Below are positions 23,483-32,256 of a stretch of 42,245 nt of DNA, one piece after another. Made by a program: the position numbers and the translations under genes. The notes under the pieces were generated by a model, which was given only the letters and a program-made list of their open reading frames with translations, was not told the DNA's origin and did not search any database. The first letter of the stretch is position 1; each line of letters opens with the position of its first letter. This stretch comes from UBA2227 sp036677505 (GTDB lineage: Bacteria > Bacillota_I > Bacilli_A > Erysipelotrichales > Erysipelotrichaceae): the NCBI GenBank assembly GCA_036677505.1, contig JAVBWK010000012.1:1-42245 (forward strand), in the 5' to 3' direction.

Positions 23483-23498
23483 TTGCTTATTTGCTTAT
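23483..23498. promoter_or_regulatory. tandem ATAAGCAA repeats before nagB
   Basis: Two adjacent copies of ATAAGCAA on the minus strand (TTGCTTAT on the plus strand) 16 bp before the nagB start. The same 8-mer occurs twice in the psuK promoter at 25560-25586, spaced 19 bp. Confidence 0.5.
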
Positions 23499-23518
23499 AT
23501 TATCCCACAAAAAAGAAT

Positions 23519-23546
23519 AAACGGACATCCGATCGGATGTCCGTTT
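23519..23546 (-). terminator. terminator of psuK-psuG, 28-bp perfect palindrome
   Basis: A perfect palindrome centred at 23532/23533, its inner part being CGGACATCCGATCGGATGTC, is followed on the minus strand by ATTCTTTTTTG. It begins right after the psuG stop and also lies just ahead of the nagB promoter area. Confidence 0.8.
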
Positions 23547-23548
23547 AA

Positions 23549-24466
23549 TTATTTTAACTGACTTAATGCAACGGCCAACTGGGCACCGACTTTCGCATTA
23601 TTGTAAACCAGCTGAATGTTGGATTCCAGACTTTCCCCGCCTGTCAGTTCCTTGACTTTTGCCAAAAGAAACGGCGTACTTTCTTTTCCCTTGACACCGG
23701 CAGCAAACTGCTGTCTGACCGCCTCTTTGATCGCATCATCGATCATTTTCGGATCCATTTCATAGGCCTTGGGAATCGGATTGGCCACGATCACTCCGCC
23801 GGCCAGATTTAAGTCCCACTTGGCTTTGATCGCAACCGCAAGTTCTTCGGGGTTATCAACCCGATAATCAACGCTGAATCCGCTTTTGCTTGTATAGAAA
23901 GCGGGCAGCTCATCCGTCTGATAACCGATGACCGGTACACCGTGAGTTTCCAGATATTCCAAGGTCAGTCCGATATCCAATATTGATTTTGCTCCGGCGC
24001 AAATGACCGCAACATTGGTTTGGGCCAACTCAATCAAATCGGCAGAGATATCAAATGAAGTTTCTGCCCCGCGATGAACACCGCCGATACCGCCGGTCGC
24101 AAATACGCGGATTCTAGCCAGATCTGCCAAGATCATCGTCGATGCGACGGTCGTTGCTCCGTTGAGACCTTTGGCGATGATAAAGGGAATATCCCTTCTT
24201 GAAGCCTTGACAACATCCTTCGCCTGACCCAAGGTTTCAATCTCTGAAGGACTTAATCCCACCTTTAACCGACCGTTAAGAATAGCAATCGTTGCCGGAA
24301 CGGCTCCGTGATCACGAATGATTTTTTCCACTTTCAGAGCGGTTTCTACATTTTTCGGATATGGCATCCCATGTGAGATGATGGTCGATTCTAAGGCAAC
24401 CACCGGGTGGTGAGCCGCAATCGCCGATTGGACTTCTTCACTGATATCTAAGTATTTTTCAAACAT
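23549..24466 (-). CDS. psuG: pseudouridine-5'-phosphate glycosidase
   Basis: 305 aa, full length. Splits pseudouridine 5'-phosphate into uracil and ribose 5-phosphate. Family marks: ALESTIISHGMPYPKN near residue 24, GLNGATTVASTM, RVFATGGIGGVHRGAE, SGFSVDYR and the TPFLLAKVKELTGG end. It overlaps psuK by 8 bp and is translated after it, so kinase and glycosidase form the usual two-step pathway for RNA-derived pseudouridine. Confidence 0.95.
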   Translation of the reverse strand: MFEKYLDISEEVQSAIAAHHPVVALESTIISHGMPYPKNVETALKVEKIIRDHGAVPATIAILNGRLKVGLSPSEIETLGQAKDVVKASRRDIPFIIAKGLNGATTVASTMILADLARIRVFATGGIGGVHRGAETSFDISADLIELAQTNVAVICAGAKSILDIGLTLEYLETHGVPVIGYQTDELPAFYTSKSGFSVDYRVDNPEELAVAIKAKWDLNLAGGVIVANPIPKAYEMDPKMIDDAIKEAVRQQFAAGVKGKESTPFLLAKVKELTGGESLESNIQLVYNNAKVGAQLAVALSQLK

Positions 24467-25544
24467 GTTGTATCTCCTTTGCTTTATCTAGCAGTGTCTG
24501 TTCGTTAAGATTTGGATTAATCGTATCTTGGTGGGATATAGCCAAGACGGATGCGGCCATGGCTATCGTTGATGTCATCTTCATATCATACCCCTTTAAA
24601 TAGGCGTAGACCAGTCCGGCCATAAAGGCATCACCGGCTCCGGTCGTATTCACCGGCTCAACGGGTATGGTCGCAAACTGAAAGTGCTTTTTACCGTCTC
24701 TGACAGCCACACCTTCTGAACCGAGACTGATAAACACGCGCTGACACGCCAACCCTTCGGACAGAGTCGCAAGTTTTAAGGATGAATCTTCGTGATACCC
24801 CAATAAAATCGCAGCTTCCAAATGATTGGGTTTGAGCGTATGAATCGATGAGAGATATGGTTTAAGCTTGACCGCCTTGGTCTGCGAGACCGGATCGACA
24901 AAGAATATCGTTTTAGGAAACGTTGTAAACAGATATTCAAGGACCTCTTCGGATACATTGGTATCAACCACGCACAGTTGTGCATGTTCGATCAGTGCCC
25001 TTCTTGACTTGATATCCTCGACTTTCAGACGATCGATGCAGTCCATGTGATTGATCGCAATGGCTAAGTCTTTCGACTCATCAAGAATGCTCAGATACGT
25101 CGAAGTCGGTACATTGGGCAAGACCAGACTGTCCTGCATGTGCAATCCGATCGATTGTGCATGTTTGATGATTTTCTGACCATACAAATCATCCCCGACC
25201 ACAGTGATCAGACGGGTCAAAATACCAAGCCTTGCACAGTTTTCGGCGATGTTTCTGCCAACACCGCCCAGCGACACTTTTACTTCGCCGATATTCGAGT
25301 CTTTATAGTGTAATCTGTTCTTTGGAATACCCTGAATATCGATGTTCGCTCCGCCGATCACCACAACATACGGCTCTTGCTGAACGATATACCCCTTACC
25401 CAAGATATACCCCTTTTTGAGCATGTTGGTGATATGGACCGCTACAGACGAGCGTGTAATATTCAAGCGATCCGCAAGGTCTTGCTGGGAAATGGTCGGT
25501 TCTGATTTCAGTATCTCCAGGATTTCTTTTTCTCTCTGTGTCAT
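24459..25544 (-). CDS. psuK: pseudouridine kinase (PfkB) with N-terminal DNA-binding domain
   Basis: 361 aa. Residues 1-55 form a winged helix (SQQDLADRLNITRSSVAVHI) and the rest is a PfkB sugar kinase: GGANIDIQG near the start, GGVGRNIAENCARLG substrate loop and NTTGAGDAFMAG with the catalytic aspartate. It phosphorylates pseudouridine for PsuG. The HTH-kinase fusion is known in some PfkB proteins and suggests that the enzyme also senses substrate and controls transcription; two ATAAGCAA repeats in its own promoter are natural targets. First gene of the psuK-psuG operon. Confidence 0.9.
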   Translation of the reverse strand: MTQREKEILEILKSEPTISQQDLADRLNITRSSVAVHITNMLKKGYILGKGYIVQQEPYVVVIGGANIDIQGIPKNRLHYKDSNIGEVKVSLGGVGRNIAENCARLGILTRLITVVGDDLYGQKIIKHAQSIGLHMQDSLVLPNVPTSTYLSILDESKDLAIAINHMDCIDRLKVEDIKSRRALIEHAQLCVVDTNVSEEVLEYLFTTFPKTIFFVDPVSQTKAVKLKPYLSSIHTLKPNHLEAAILLGYHEDSSLKLATLSEGLACQRVFISLGSEGVAVRDGKKHFQFATIPVEPVNTTGAGDAFMAGLVYAYLKGYDMKMTSTIAMAASVLAISHQDTINPNLNEQTLLDKAKEIQHV

Positions 25545-25559
25545 GTTTCACCTTTACTT

Positions 25560-25612
25560 TTGCTTATATTGTAATCTATTGCTTATTATATTCCTGAATT
25601 TCATAATGTCAA
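25560..25612 (-). promoter_or_regulatory. psuK-psuG promoter with paired ATAAGCAA operators
   Basis: -35 TTGACA (25607-25612), 16-bp spacer, -10 TATAAT (25585-25590). ATAAGCAA repeats at 25579-25586 (overlapping the -10) and 25560-25567 (transcribed side), 19 bp apart. Their placement fits repression. Confidence 0.68.
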
Positions 25613-25640
25613 GCAAATCAGTCTAATTTCTTTCATTAAT

Positions 25641-25667
25641 CAAAAAATCATGAGTTAATCATGATTT
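25641..25667 (-). terminator. terminator after the DUF2238 gene
   Basis: Stem AAATCATGA/TCATGATTT with a 5-nt loop (25645-25667), then TTTTTTG on the minus strand; it touches the stop codon. Confidence 0.75.
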
Positions 25668-26314
25668 CATGTCATATGATGTTGATTTCCCAATTCTGAT
25701 ACTATCTTCTCTCGAATCTGATTTAAGTGATATTTCCCCAATAAAAGACAGGAGCTAATGGCACCTATCAAAGCAAACACCATGTCCATCTGTGTATCCC
25801 ATATATCCCCTTGCATATCCAGGATGAAAGACTGAGATCTTCCGGAGATGATCGAAGCCGAAAACTCTATCAGTTCCCATGTGGCCGAGAAACTTAGTAC
25901 CAATGCAAATAATACTAAGTTTGTCAGTTTCTTAGGGTTTAATATACCTTTTCTTAGCAGATACTCACGAAAAATCAGATAAGGGACAAATCCCTGGGCG
26001 AAATGGGTCAATCGGTCGAAGTGATTCCTCGTCCATCCGAACACCTCACTTAGATATTCAAAGAATGGGACATACGTAAAAGTGTACTTTGCTCCCCAAA
26101 GTAACAGACAAGCCCAAAGAAACCCCAAAAAGTATACCAAAGTCGAGAAAGCAAATTTCTTATAGGTAAATGTGAAGAACATGGATACGATCACGACCGG
26201 CGCACTTAAAAGCACCCATCCGAATGTGGATCTGTGATCAATATATGACCAAATGAATACGAGAATACCGATGATTAAAAACAATAAATGCAGTTTCTGT
26301 TCTGAAATTTTCAT
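25667..26314 (-). CDS. DUF2238 (YjdF-like) membrane protein
   Basis: 215 aa from the ATG at 26314, which has AAAGGATA 7 nt upstream; the longer frame to 26365 has no ribosome site and runs into the preceding terminator. Six or so hydrophobic segments. The family signature is HFDRLTHFAQGFVPYLIFREYL, then ELIEFSA and a DMQGDIWDTQMDMVFALIGA stretch. Members are integral membrane proteins of unknown function with conserved acidic and histidine residues facing the membrane. Stand-alone gene. Confidence 0.82.
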   Translation of the reverse strand: MKISEQKLHLLFLIIGILVFIWSYIDHRSTFGWVLLSAPVVIVSMFFTFTYKKFAFSTLVYFLGFLWACLLLWGAKYTFTYVPFFEYLSEVFGWTRNHFDRLTHFAQGFVPYLIFREYLLRKGILNPKKLTNLVLFALVLSFSATWELIEFSASIISGRSQSFILDMQGDIWDTQMDMVFALIGAISSCLLLGKYHLNQIREKIVSELGNQHHMT

Positions 26315-26349
26315 ATCGATATCCTTTCTCAAACCTTTCGGTCTCTGAT

Positions 26350-26381
26350 TAAAAAATGACCTCAAACAAGTGCTTGAGGTC
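26350..26381 (-). terminator. terminator after the glycosyltransferase gene
   Basis: 8-bp stem GACCTCAA/TTGAGGTC (26358-26381) followed by ATTTTTTAATC on the minus strand. Confidence 0.8.
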
Positions 26382-26404
26382 CGGGGTTATCAAAATAATG
26401 ACGG

Positions 26405-27325
26405 TTACTTGAAATAAAGTGACAGTGCGTTCATTTTCGTACTCCAGAGCTTCGCATATTTCCTTATTTCAGCCATGTTGGCACTGACTTGCTCCTTGGA
26501 GTAAAAAGAACGGTAATTTTTCAACAGATTGATCCTGCGATTCGCAAGATAGTCGAGATAAACGACCCGCTGCTCATCGGATACACTTGCATTCAGAAAT
26601 ACTTCTTTCAGCTGATCAAAAATATACAGACTGTCATGATGACGGACAGACAGATTATAGGGATCCTGAGTGATCGATCCGTGACGGACGAAAATATTGG
26701 CAAAATCAACATCAATGAACTGAACTCTTTGTGCCTTCAGAAATACCTGAGGGGACCAAAGAATATCCTCATAGACGATGCCTTCTTTAAACCACAGTTC
26801 ATTTTCAAGCAAGAAACTGCGCTTGTACAGTTTGTTCCATACACCGTTGTTATAGGATTTGCTTCGGATCGTTTCTTCGAGATACTGAGGTCCGGTCAGC
26901 ACCTTATCGATCAGATGAAGCGGTTTATTCGTCGGAATCGCAATTTTACCGGTAATGCTGATGCGATATCCGGCACCGTAAGCAATATCCAAGTTATTAT
27001 ATACCGCTTTACTGACCAGTCGTTCAATTCCGTAAGGTGCGATCGTATCATCGCTGTCGACAAACAAAACATACTCACCGCTTGCCAGTTTCATTGCGGC
27101 ATTCCGGGTTGCGGCCACGCCGATATTATTCTGATGAACAGCTTTGATCCGTGCATCTTTCTGAGCCCAGTCATCCAAGATAACGGCGCTACCATCCGTA
27201 CTGCCATCATTGATCGCAATGATTTCAAAATCTTTGTAAGTCTGATGAATGATACTTTCAAAACAACGCTCTAAAAAACGTTCCACATTATAAATCGGTA
27301 CAATGACACTGACAAGATGCTCCAT
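26405..27325 (-). CDS. family 2 glycosyltransferase
   Basis: 306 aa. The GT-A domain is plain: SVIVPIYNVERFLERCFESI at the start, INDGSTDGS (nucleotide binding), NNIGVAATRNAAM and the metal-binding FVDSDD (DXD-like) near residue 91, then an acceptor region with WNKLYKRSFL and EDILWSPQ. No membrane segment. The enzyme adds a sugar to a surface polymer or lipid; donor and acceptor cannot be read from the sequence. It stands alone, with 450 bp to the next gene on the other side. Confidence 0.88.
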   Translation of the reverse strand: MEHLVSVIVPIYNVERFLERCFESIIHQTYKDFEIIAINDGSTDGSAVILDDWAQKDARIKAVHQNNIGVAATRNAAMKLASGEYVLFVDSDDTIAPYGIERLVSKAVYNNLDIAYGAGYRISITGKIAIPTNKPLHLIDKVLTGPQYLEETIRSKSYNNGVWNKLYKRSFLLENELWFKEGIVYEDILWSPQVFLKAQRVQFIDVDFANIFVRHGSITQDPYNLSVRHHDSLYIFDQLKEVFLNASVSDEQRVVYLDYLANRRINLLKNYRSFYSKEQVSANMAEIRKYAKLWSTKMNALSLYFK

Positions 27326-27549
27326 ATGTTTCTCCTATTCAATCTATGTGTTTATTGTACCAAATCACACCATCATTCTCAACACAAACCGAGCCGTGTC
27401 GATGAATTGAAACATAAGTTTGTTCTCGAGTTTTATCCAGTTTTTTCTTCAAAGATATAATAATAACACTTCTTGATTGCAACTGAATCTGATGATTTCA
27501 GAAGTAGCAAAGCTAAGCTCAATTACACTCGTTTTTAACAAGTTAATGT

Positions 27550-27578
27550 TTGACTGTCAAATATTGTCATGATACTAT
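27550..27578 (+). promoter_or_regulatory. promoter of the riboswitch-controlled gene
   Basis: -35 TTGACT (27550-27555), 17-bp spacer, -10 TACTAT (27573-27578); transcription would start near 27585, a few bases before the aptamer. The stretch 27326-27549 shows nothing else I can support. Confidence 0.7.
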
Positions 27579-27591
27579 TTAGGTACAGGAA

Positions 27592-27668
27592 TACATGGAA
27601 GCGTTGATGATAAACGGGTAATTGGACGCTTTTCGTTTATCGTAGCTAGTAGCGTAACCGGCCACATT
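27592..27668 (+). promoter_or_regulatory. c-di-GMP-II riboswitch aptamer
   Basis: The order of conserved pieces matches the class II cyclic di-GMP aptamer: GGAA near 27597, TTGATGATAAACGGGT, AATTGGACGCTT, a hairpin arm made by GATAAACG and CGTTTATC, then GTAGCTAGTAGCGTAACC and GGCC. The 3' pieces (AGTAGYGYAACCGRCC) are the most telling. A terminator stem begins inside the 3' end (27657), so ligand binding should keep the terminator from forming and turn expression on, though I could not fold it. The gene regulated encodes a secreted protein, a typical c-di-GMP target. Confidence 0.85.
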
Positions 27669-27687
27669 TATTGGGTCGGTTTTTTTG
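27657..27687 (+). terminator. riboswitch-linked terminator
   Basis: 7-bp stem ACCGGCC/GGTCGGT (one G-U) with a 10-nt loop and then seven T. Its 5' arm is the 3' end of the aptamer, so the two structures compete. Confidence 0.82.
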
Positions 27688-27776
27688 TTGTTGTATAGAA
27701 AGGAGGATAACCAAGCAACAGATCCGCTCAAAATATCTTGCTTGTAGTGGGGATACAAAAACAAGGAGGATAGAAT

Positions 27777-29270
27777 ATGACTAATTATCGCACAAAGAAA
27801 TGGTTTGATTTCTTTATGATCCTGACCGTCTTTTTTACCATGTTCGTCATGTCGACCATGGCGTCGGTAGAACGGCCAAACTCAACGACTTGGAATGGGA
27901 TTCAGGGTGTTGATTCGTTAAAATGCAGCCTTGTCGGTCAGGAAGAAAGAACGGAAGACGGTTGGATCCACTGGATTTTCAATCAGGCGGACAGTGTAAC
28001 CGAACCGCTACTGGTTTTGGGCGGATCCGGGACCGGTGAGTATCTGCCAAGCAAACTTTCAGGACCAACCTATCATTTCTTCACACCGTATTTCGATCAT
28101 GAAACGCTGACAGCAACCGTTTGGTATGACGGTACGCATGATGGAGAGTTTGTTATCTCTGATTACTGCCCGGGCATCCCAAAAGAAGAGCTGACCGTAA
28201 GCAAGACCGTTGAAACCAGCTATAACCGCACCCACGACTGGTCAATCGCTAAAACTGTTGACAAAGATGTCTTCCGTTTGTTTGTCGATGGCAGCGGCGA
28301 TGGAAAAGCTACATGGACCGTCAATGTTACCTATTTGGGATATGCGGATGCCGATTATAATGTCAAAGGCACCATCACCATCGAGAACACCGGTGATCTG
28401 GATGCCGTCATTACGAGTGTTGACGATGTTTTAGGCGGAACGCCGATCATGGTTGACTGCGGCGTAACATTCCCGTATACCTTAGTTGAAGAGGCTGTCT
28501 TAACTTGTACCTATGATGAAAATGGGAAATTCATGGGGAACAATGTGGTCACAGTCATTACCGAAAGAGATGAGTACTCTGATACCAAGGCCATCATATG
28601 GGGCACGCCGGACAAGGAATATCAGGCTTCCGTCGTAGTCAAAGATCTCAGCGATCTGTTTGGTGAAGTAACGCTCGCAACACTTTATGCTTCGGATTAT
28701 ACCAAAGATGATGTGATCCCGTTTACTTATGACAAAGAATTTACTTGGGTTTCTTACGGACAGGATGCATGCGGCATTCACATGTACGAAAACACCGCGA
28801 CCGTTTATGGGGATGATCATATCATTCTTGATTATGACACCGCCGATGTGACGGTATATGTTCAGTGTCTGTTATATGAAACCGCATTTGCCAAAGGCAC
28901 TAACTCACGCTGCTTCCTGCAAGACGGTTTCTCGCGTTGGGGTTGGACGAATAAGTTAGCCCTGCCAGGAACATACACCATGCCGGTATATGCCGGTGCC
29001 GGTCAATGTATAGGCGGTACCTATGTAGGTGATGTTACTGTATCCTATATCGGTACAACCATTCTGGTCAACTTTGATCTCGATCCGATGTTTGTCAAGG
29101 AAACCCATGTTTATGCCGGAAAAGCGAAATATCCTGTTGTAAAAGTAGGAAAGAAATCAGTGCCTACGGTTGCTCCGGGTCAATACTATATTGAACCGAA
29201 TTTAAATGGTGAAATCTGGGTAATCTTCCATGCTGTCGTAGGTATTCCGGATCCTGATTTCGGAAAATAG
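27777..29270 (+). CDS. secreted surface protein of unknown function under c-di-GMP control
   Basis: 497 aa. N-terminal signal segment (about 10-30, with FFMILTVFFTMFVMSTMA). The mature part is beta-rich and acidic, with repeated Ig-like or adhesin-like stretches (WTVNVTYLGYADADYNVKGTIT and similar) and several cysteines that may pair; no enzyme motif, no sortase signal and no C-terminal anchor. Strong ribosome site AAGGAGG. With the riboswitch upstream, a role in attachment or biofilm formation is a fair inference. No family recognised with certainty. Confidence 0.72.
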   Translation: MTNYRTKKWFDFFMILTVFFTMFVMSTMASVERPNSTTWNGIQGVDSLKCSLVGQEERTEDGWIHWIFNQADSVTEPLLVLGGSGTGEYLPSKLSGPTYHFFTPYFDHETLTATVWYDGTHDGEFVISDYCPGIPKEELTVSKTVETSYNRTHDWSIAKTVDKDVFRLFVDGSGDGKATWTVNVTYLGYADADYNVKGTITIENTGDLDAVITSVDDVLGGTPIMVDCGVTFPYTLVEEAVLTCTYDENGKFMGNNVVTVITERDEYSDTKAIIWGTPDKEYQASVVVKDLSDLFGEVTLATLYASDYTKDDVIPFTYDKEFTWVSYGQDACGIHMYENTATVYGDDHIILDYDTADVTVYVQCLLYETAFAKGTNSRCFLQDGFSRWGWTNKLALPGTYTMPVYAGAGQCIGGTYVGDVTVSYIGTTILVNFDLDPMFVKETHVYAGKAKYPVVKVGKKSVPTVAPGQYYIEPNLNGEIWVIFHAVVGIPDPDFGK

Positions 29271-29296
29271 TAAGTCATTTAAATAAATTTGAATCG

Positions 29297-29330
29297 AAAA
29301 GGTCTCACCACTGAATGAGACCTTTTCTTT
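29297..29330. terminator. bidirectional terminator
   Basis: 11-bp stem AAAAGGTCTCA/TGAGACCTTTT with a short loop (29297-29326) and T-rich flanks on both strands, 27 bp past the secreted-protein stop and 30 bp past the stop of the convergent membrane gene. Confidence 0.85.
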
Positions 29331-29359
29331 TGTTATCAGTTTTTCCTGCGTTTATACAA

Positions 29360-29626
29360 TTAGTAAAGCCAAGTAGAACTCATGGCACTGAGCATCGCAT
29401 ATGCAGCGAAAGCGAATAGGACACCAAACACCAAATCATCCCCGCTGCCAGACACGGATATCCAGCGGGCAAATACTGATCGCACATACAAGGAAAGAGT
29501 CATTGTCAGTAATGCAATCCAGAATCCTCTGCCCCACTTTCCAAACTCGGGATTATTCTTTATGAAGAAGCAGAATACAACGACAACTGTTATCACCAAC
29601 CCGTGAATGATCCAAGAACCGCTCAT
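29360..29626 (-). CDS. small membrane protein next to flotillin
   Basis: 88 aa from the ATG at 29626 (GAGGTGG ribosome site); the longer frame would run into the flotillin terminator. Three hydrophobic segments (about 5-22, 33-53, 62-82). No family recognised. It follows flotillin on the same strand but behind a terminator, so co-expression is uncertain. Confidence 0.6.
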   Translation of the reverse strand: MSGSWIIHGLVITVVVVFCFFIKNNPEFGKWGRGFWIALLTMTLSLYVRSVFARWISVSGSGDDLVFGVLFAFAAYAMLSAMSSTWLY

Positions 29627-29676
29627 GATCCACCTCGATATTCTTTGAGTAATTTCATTTTTTATCACAAAAGAAA

Positions 29677-29705
29677 GGCAGGGATGCTGCAATAACATCC
29701 CTACC
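29677..29705 (-). terminator. terminator after flotillin
   Basis: 10-bp stem GGTAGGGATG/CATCCCTGCC with a 9-nt loop and a TTTCTTTT tail on the minus strand, 5 bp past the stop. Confidence 0.78.
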
Positions 29706-29710
29706 CTAAA

Positions 29711-31087
29711 TCATTCGGCTGTTTCGGTGTCCGGCTTGATTGGTTCAACCTTTTTTTTCTGAATCAGGTTCTGAATGAACGATTGGATATTGATACCCAT
29801 ACCCTCGGTCAGACCATCAGAAATCTGCGTGGTCGCCTTGACGATATCACCGATCAGTTTGGCATTCTGAGAATCCCCATACATCGTGATTTTATCGATA
29901 TTGGACAGCGGACTGGCCACATTCAGAGCGATTTCCGGTAATTTATTGAAATACATTTCCAAAATCGCCGCTTCGCCATACTTCTTCATCGCTTCAGCTT
30001 TCGCATCAATACCCTCAGCCTCAGCCAGGGCTTTGACACGGATCGCCTCAGCTTCAGCACGCCCAAGTTCCAATATCCCTTCTGCTTCCTTCTGCTTCTC
30101 AATCAGGCGCGCCTGCGCTTCCTGTTGACGTCGATACAGATTTGCATCGGCCTCCAACATCAAACGGAACTTCTCGGCTTCTGCCTGCTTTTCAATCTCT
30201 GCCTGCAAGACCATTTGACGGACGATGACGGCTTTCTCCGTTTTTACCAGATTCGCCTCAGCCGTTTTCTCTTCGATAACCGCACGACGCTGTTCTTTTT
30301 GAATTTCATACGCCGCATCCGCTTCCGCTTGCTTGGTATCCTGTTCGATTTTAAACTCAGCCACACGGACTGCAAGTTCCTTTTGCTTCAATGCAATCTC
30401 AGTTTCAGCTTTGACGTTGGCATCATTGGCCATTTTCTTGGCATCCGCCGTAGCGATTGCCACATCGCGATCCGCTTGAGCCTTGGCGATTTGCGCTTTC
30501 TTACGAATTTGCGACACATTATCGATCCCTAAGTCCACGATGATATTATTTTCATCAATGACGGACTGCACATTGAACGAAATGATTTCTAATCCCATTT
30601 TCCTTAAGTCAGGCACTGCATTTTCCTGAACCTTCTCAACAAATGTCTTACGGTCCTGGACGATCGCTTCAAAAGGCATGCTTCCGATGATTTCACGGGT
30701 ATTGCCTTCCAAAACATCCTTAATCTGATTGGTAATGTAGTCTGAACTGCGATTCAAGAAGTTTTGGGCCGCAAACTCGATCATTCCCGGATCCGAGCTG
30801 ATCTTAACTTTGACCGCACCATCGATTTTGACGTTGATATAGTCATTGGTCGGCACAAACGAGTCCGTCTTGACATCGACTGAAATCATCTCTAAACCCA
30901 GTCGGTCCGTACGTTGCAGAAACGGGATTTTGATTCCGGCTTTACCGACGATCACCTTTCGTTTGCCCAAACCTGAAATGATGATTGCCTTATCCGGCGG
31001 TGATTTTACATACCATACCGGAATCGTAACAATAGGAATCACAGCAACTAAAATAATCCATCCATACTCCAATAAAAAATCGATCAT
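29711..31087 (-). CDS. flotillin-family SPFH protein
   Basis: 458 aa from the ATG at 31087 (GGGAGG ribosome site). One N-terminal membrane helix (about 3-24, LLEYGWIILVAVIPIVTIPV), an SPFH/band-7 domain (about 35-200, with DAKIISGLGKRKV-like opening and EIISFNVQSV end), then a long Ala/Glu/Lys coiled coil (about 205-375) and the flotillin C-terminus with GEAAILEMYFNKLPEIA. Forms large oligomers in membrane microdomains and organises membrane proteins. No NfeD gene next to it. Confidence 0.92.
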   Translation of the reverse strand: MIDFLLEYGWIILVAVIPIVTIPVWYVKSPPDKAIIISGLGKRKVIVGKAGIKIPFLQRTDRLGLEMISVDVKTDSFVPTNDYINVKIDGAVKVKISSDPGMIEFAAQNFLNRSSDYITNQIKDVLEGNTREIIGSMPFEAIVQDRKTFVEKVQENAVPDLRKMGLEIISFNVQSVIDENNIIVDLGIDNVSQIRKKAQIAKAQADRDVAIATADAKKMANDANVKAETEIALKQKELAVRVAEFKIEQDTKQAEADAAYEIQKEQRRAVIEEKTAEANLVKTEKAVIVRQMVLQAEIEKQAEAEKFRLMLEADANLYRRQQEAQARLIEKQKEAEGILELGRAEAEAIRVKALAEAEGIDAKAEAMKKYGEAAILEMYFNKLPEIALNVASPLSNIDKITMYGDSQNAKLIGDIVKATTQISDGLTEGMGINIQSFIQNLIQKKKVEPIKPDTETAE

Positions 31088-31212
31088 ATGTTCCTCCCAA
31101 CAGTGAAATGAAAACATCCGGTCTGTACCCAGTATTCAGTAGGACGTTTTGTCACTCTTTGTCCATTGTAACACTGACCCTGCCCGGATACTATCCCAAA
31201 ATCAAAAATCCA

Positions 31213-31238
31213 AATAAAAACCTCTGTTTCCAGAGGTT
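31213..31238 (-). terminator. terminator after ribokinase
   Basis: 8-bp stem AACCTCTG/CAGAGGTT with a GAAA loop (31219-31238) and TTTATTT on the minus strand, directly after the stop codon. Confidence 0.82.
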
Positions 31239-31243
31239 CGACA

Positions 31244-32161
31244 TCACTCTTTGCTATATTGCGGATTGGCGATCAGCAATGCTTCAACTTCTTCTTTGCT
31301 TGGCAAGGCTTCCTGTGCCCCGATTTTCGTCGTTGTCAGAGCACCGGTCGCATTGGCTGCACGCAATGCCTGTTTCAATTCAACACCTAAGGCCAATTGA
31401 GCGGCCAAGGCACCGCTGAATGAGTCTCCGGCTGCTGTCGTATCTATGGCATCCACCTTAAAGCTCTCAACCCTGAACTCATCCGTATCCGTCTTAACGT
31501 AACAGCCCTTGGAACCCAAAGTTATAATGACATTTTTGACACCCAATGCCCGCAATGCATTGGCCCCTCGCTGCGTTTCAAATGAGTTGGTCAGTCTGAG
31601 CAGTTCCGTTTCATTTGGGGTGATATACGTGACCTTACTTAATAAATCAGCATCCAACTTTTGGGCGGGCGCCGGATTGAGCAAAATCGGGACTCCGGCA
31701 TCAAAGGCAATCTGGGCGACTTTTTTGACCGTAGCCATCGGTATTTCCAATTGCATCATGACTAAATCAGCACTGATGATCACATCTTTATACTTATCAA
31801 CGACTTCTTCAGTCAGCTGATGATTGGCTCCCGGAAATACAACGATCGTATTCTTTCCTTGATCTGCCACATTGATCAGCGCATTTCCGGTCGGTGTATC
31901 ACAGAACTCGATACAGCTGACATCGATCCCCTTGTTTTGCATTTTCTCATACAGGGCGTGACCGGCCGGATCATCTCCTAGCATACCGATCATCTTTACG
32001 TGCTTCGAAAATGCAGCTGCGGCCATCGCCTGATTGGCCCCTTTTCCGCCACCGGACATCTTAAATCCCTTTGCTAATAATGTTTCGCCCGGCAAAGGCA
32101 AGTCCTTTACCAAAGCGGTATAATCCATGTTGATACTGCCGACAACAACGATCTTTCCCAT
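31244..32161 (-). CDS. rbsK: ribokinase
   Basis: 305 aa, PfkB family. GSINMDY (near 7), SGGGKGANQAMAAA (substrate and nucleotide loop near 38) and DTTAAGDSFSGA with the catalytic aspartate, all as in RbsK. Phosphorylates ribose to ribose 5-phosphate. It stands alone without a ribose transporter; nearby psuG also yields ribose 5-phosphate, but the two are 7 kb apart. Confidence 0.92.
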   Translation of the reverse strand: MGKIVVVGSINMDYTALVKDLPLPGETLLAKGFKMSGGGKGANQAMAAAAFSKHVKMIGMLGDDPAGHALYEKMQNKGIDVSCIEFCDTPTGNALINVADQGKNTIVVFPGANHQLTEEVVDKYKDVIISADLVMMQLEIPMATVKKVAQIAFDAGVPILLNPAPAQKLDADLLSKVTYITPNETELLRLTNSFETQRGANALRALGVKNVIITLGSKGCYVKTDTDEFRVESFKVDAIDTTAAGDSFSGALAAQLALGVELKQALRAANATGALTTTKIGAQEALPSKEEVEALLIANPQYSKE

Positions 32162-32256
32162 AGTGACTCCTTTTTGATTTATTATAACATGAACAAAAAC
32201 CTGTCGAATTCTTTTTTTGAAAATGTCGAAAATTCACCTGTTGACGTTATCATTCA

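Noticed and set aside
27592..27668. c-di-GMP-I (GEMM) riboswitch
   Set aside because: GGACGC and the AGTAGCG-TAACC end first suggested class I, but the class I opening is missing, and the order of conserved pieces fits class II much better.
27579..27764. 61-aa minus-strand ORF
   Set aside because: It is the reverse complement of the c-di-GMP-II riboswitch and its terminator.
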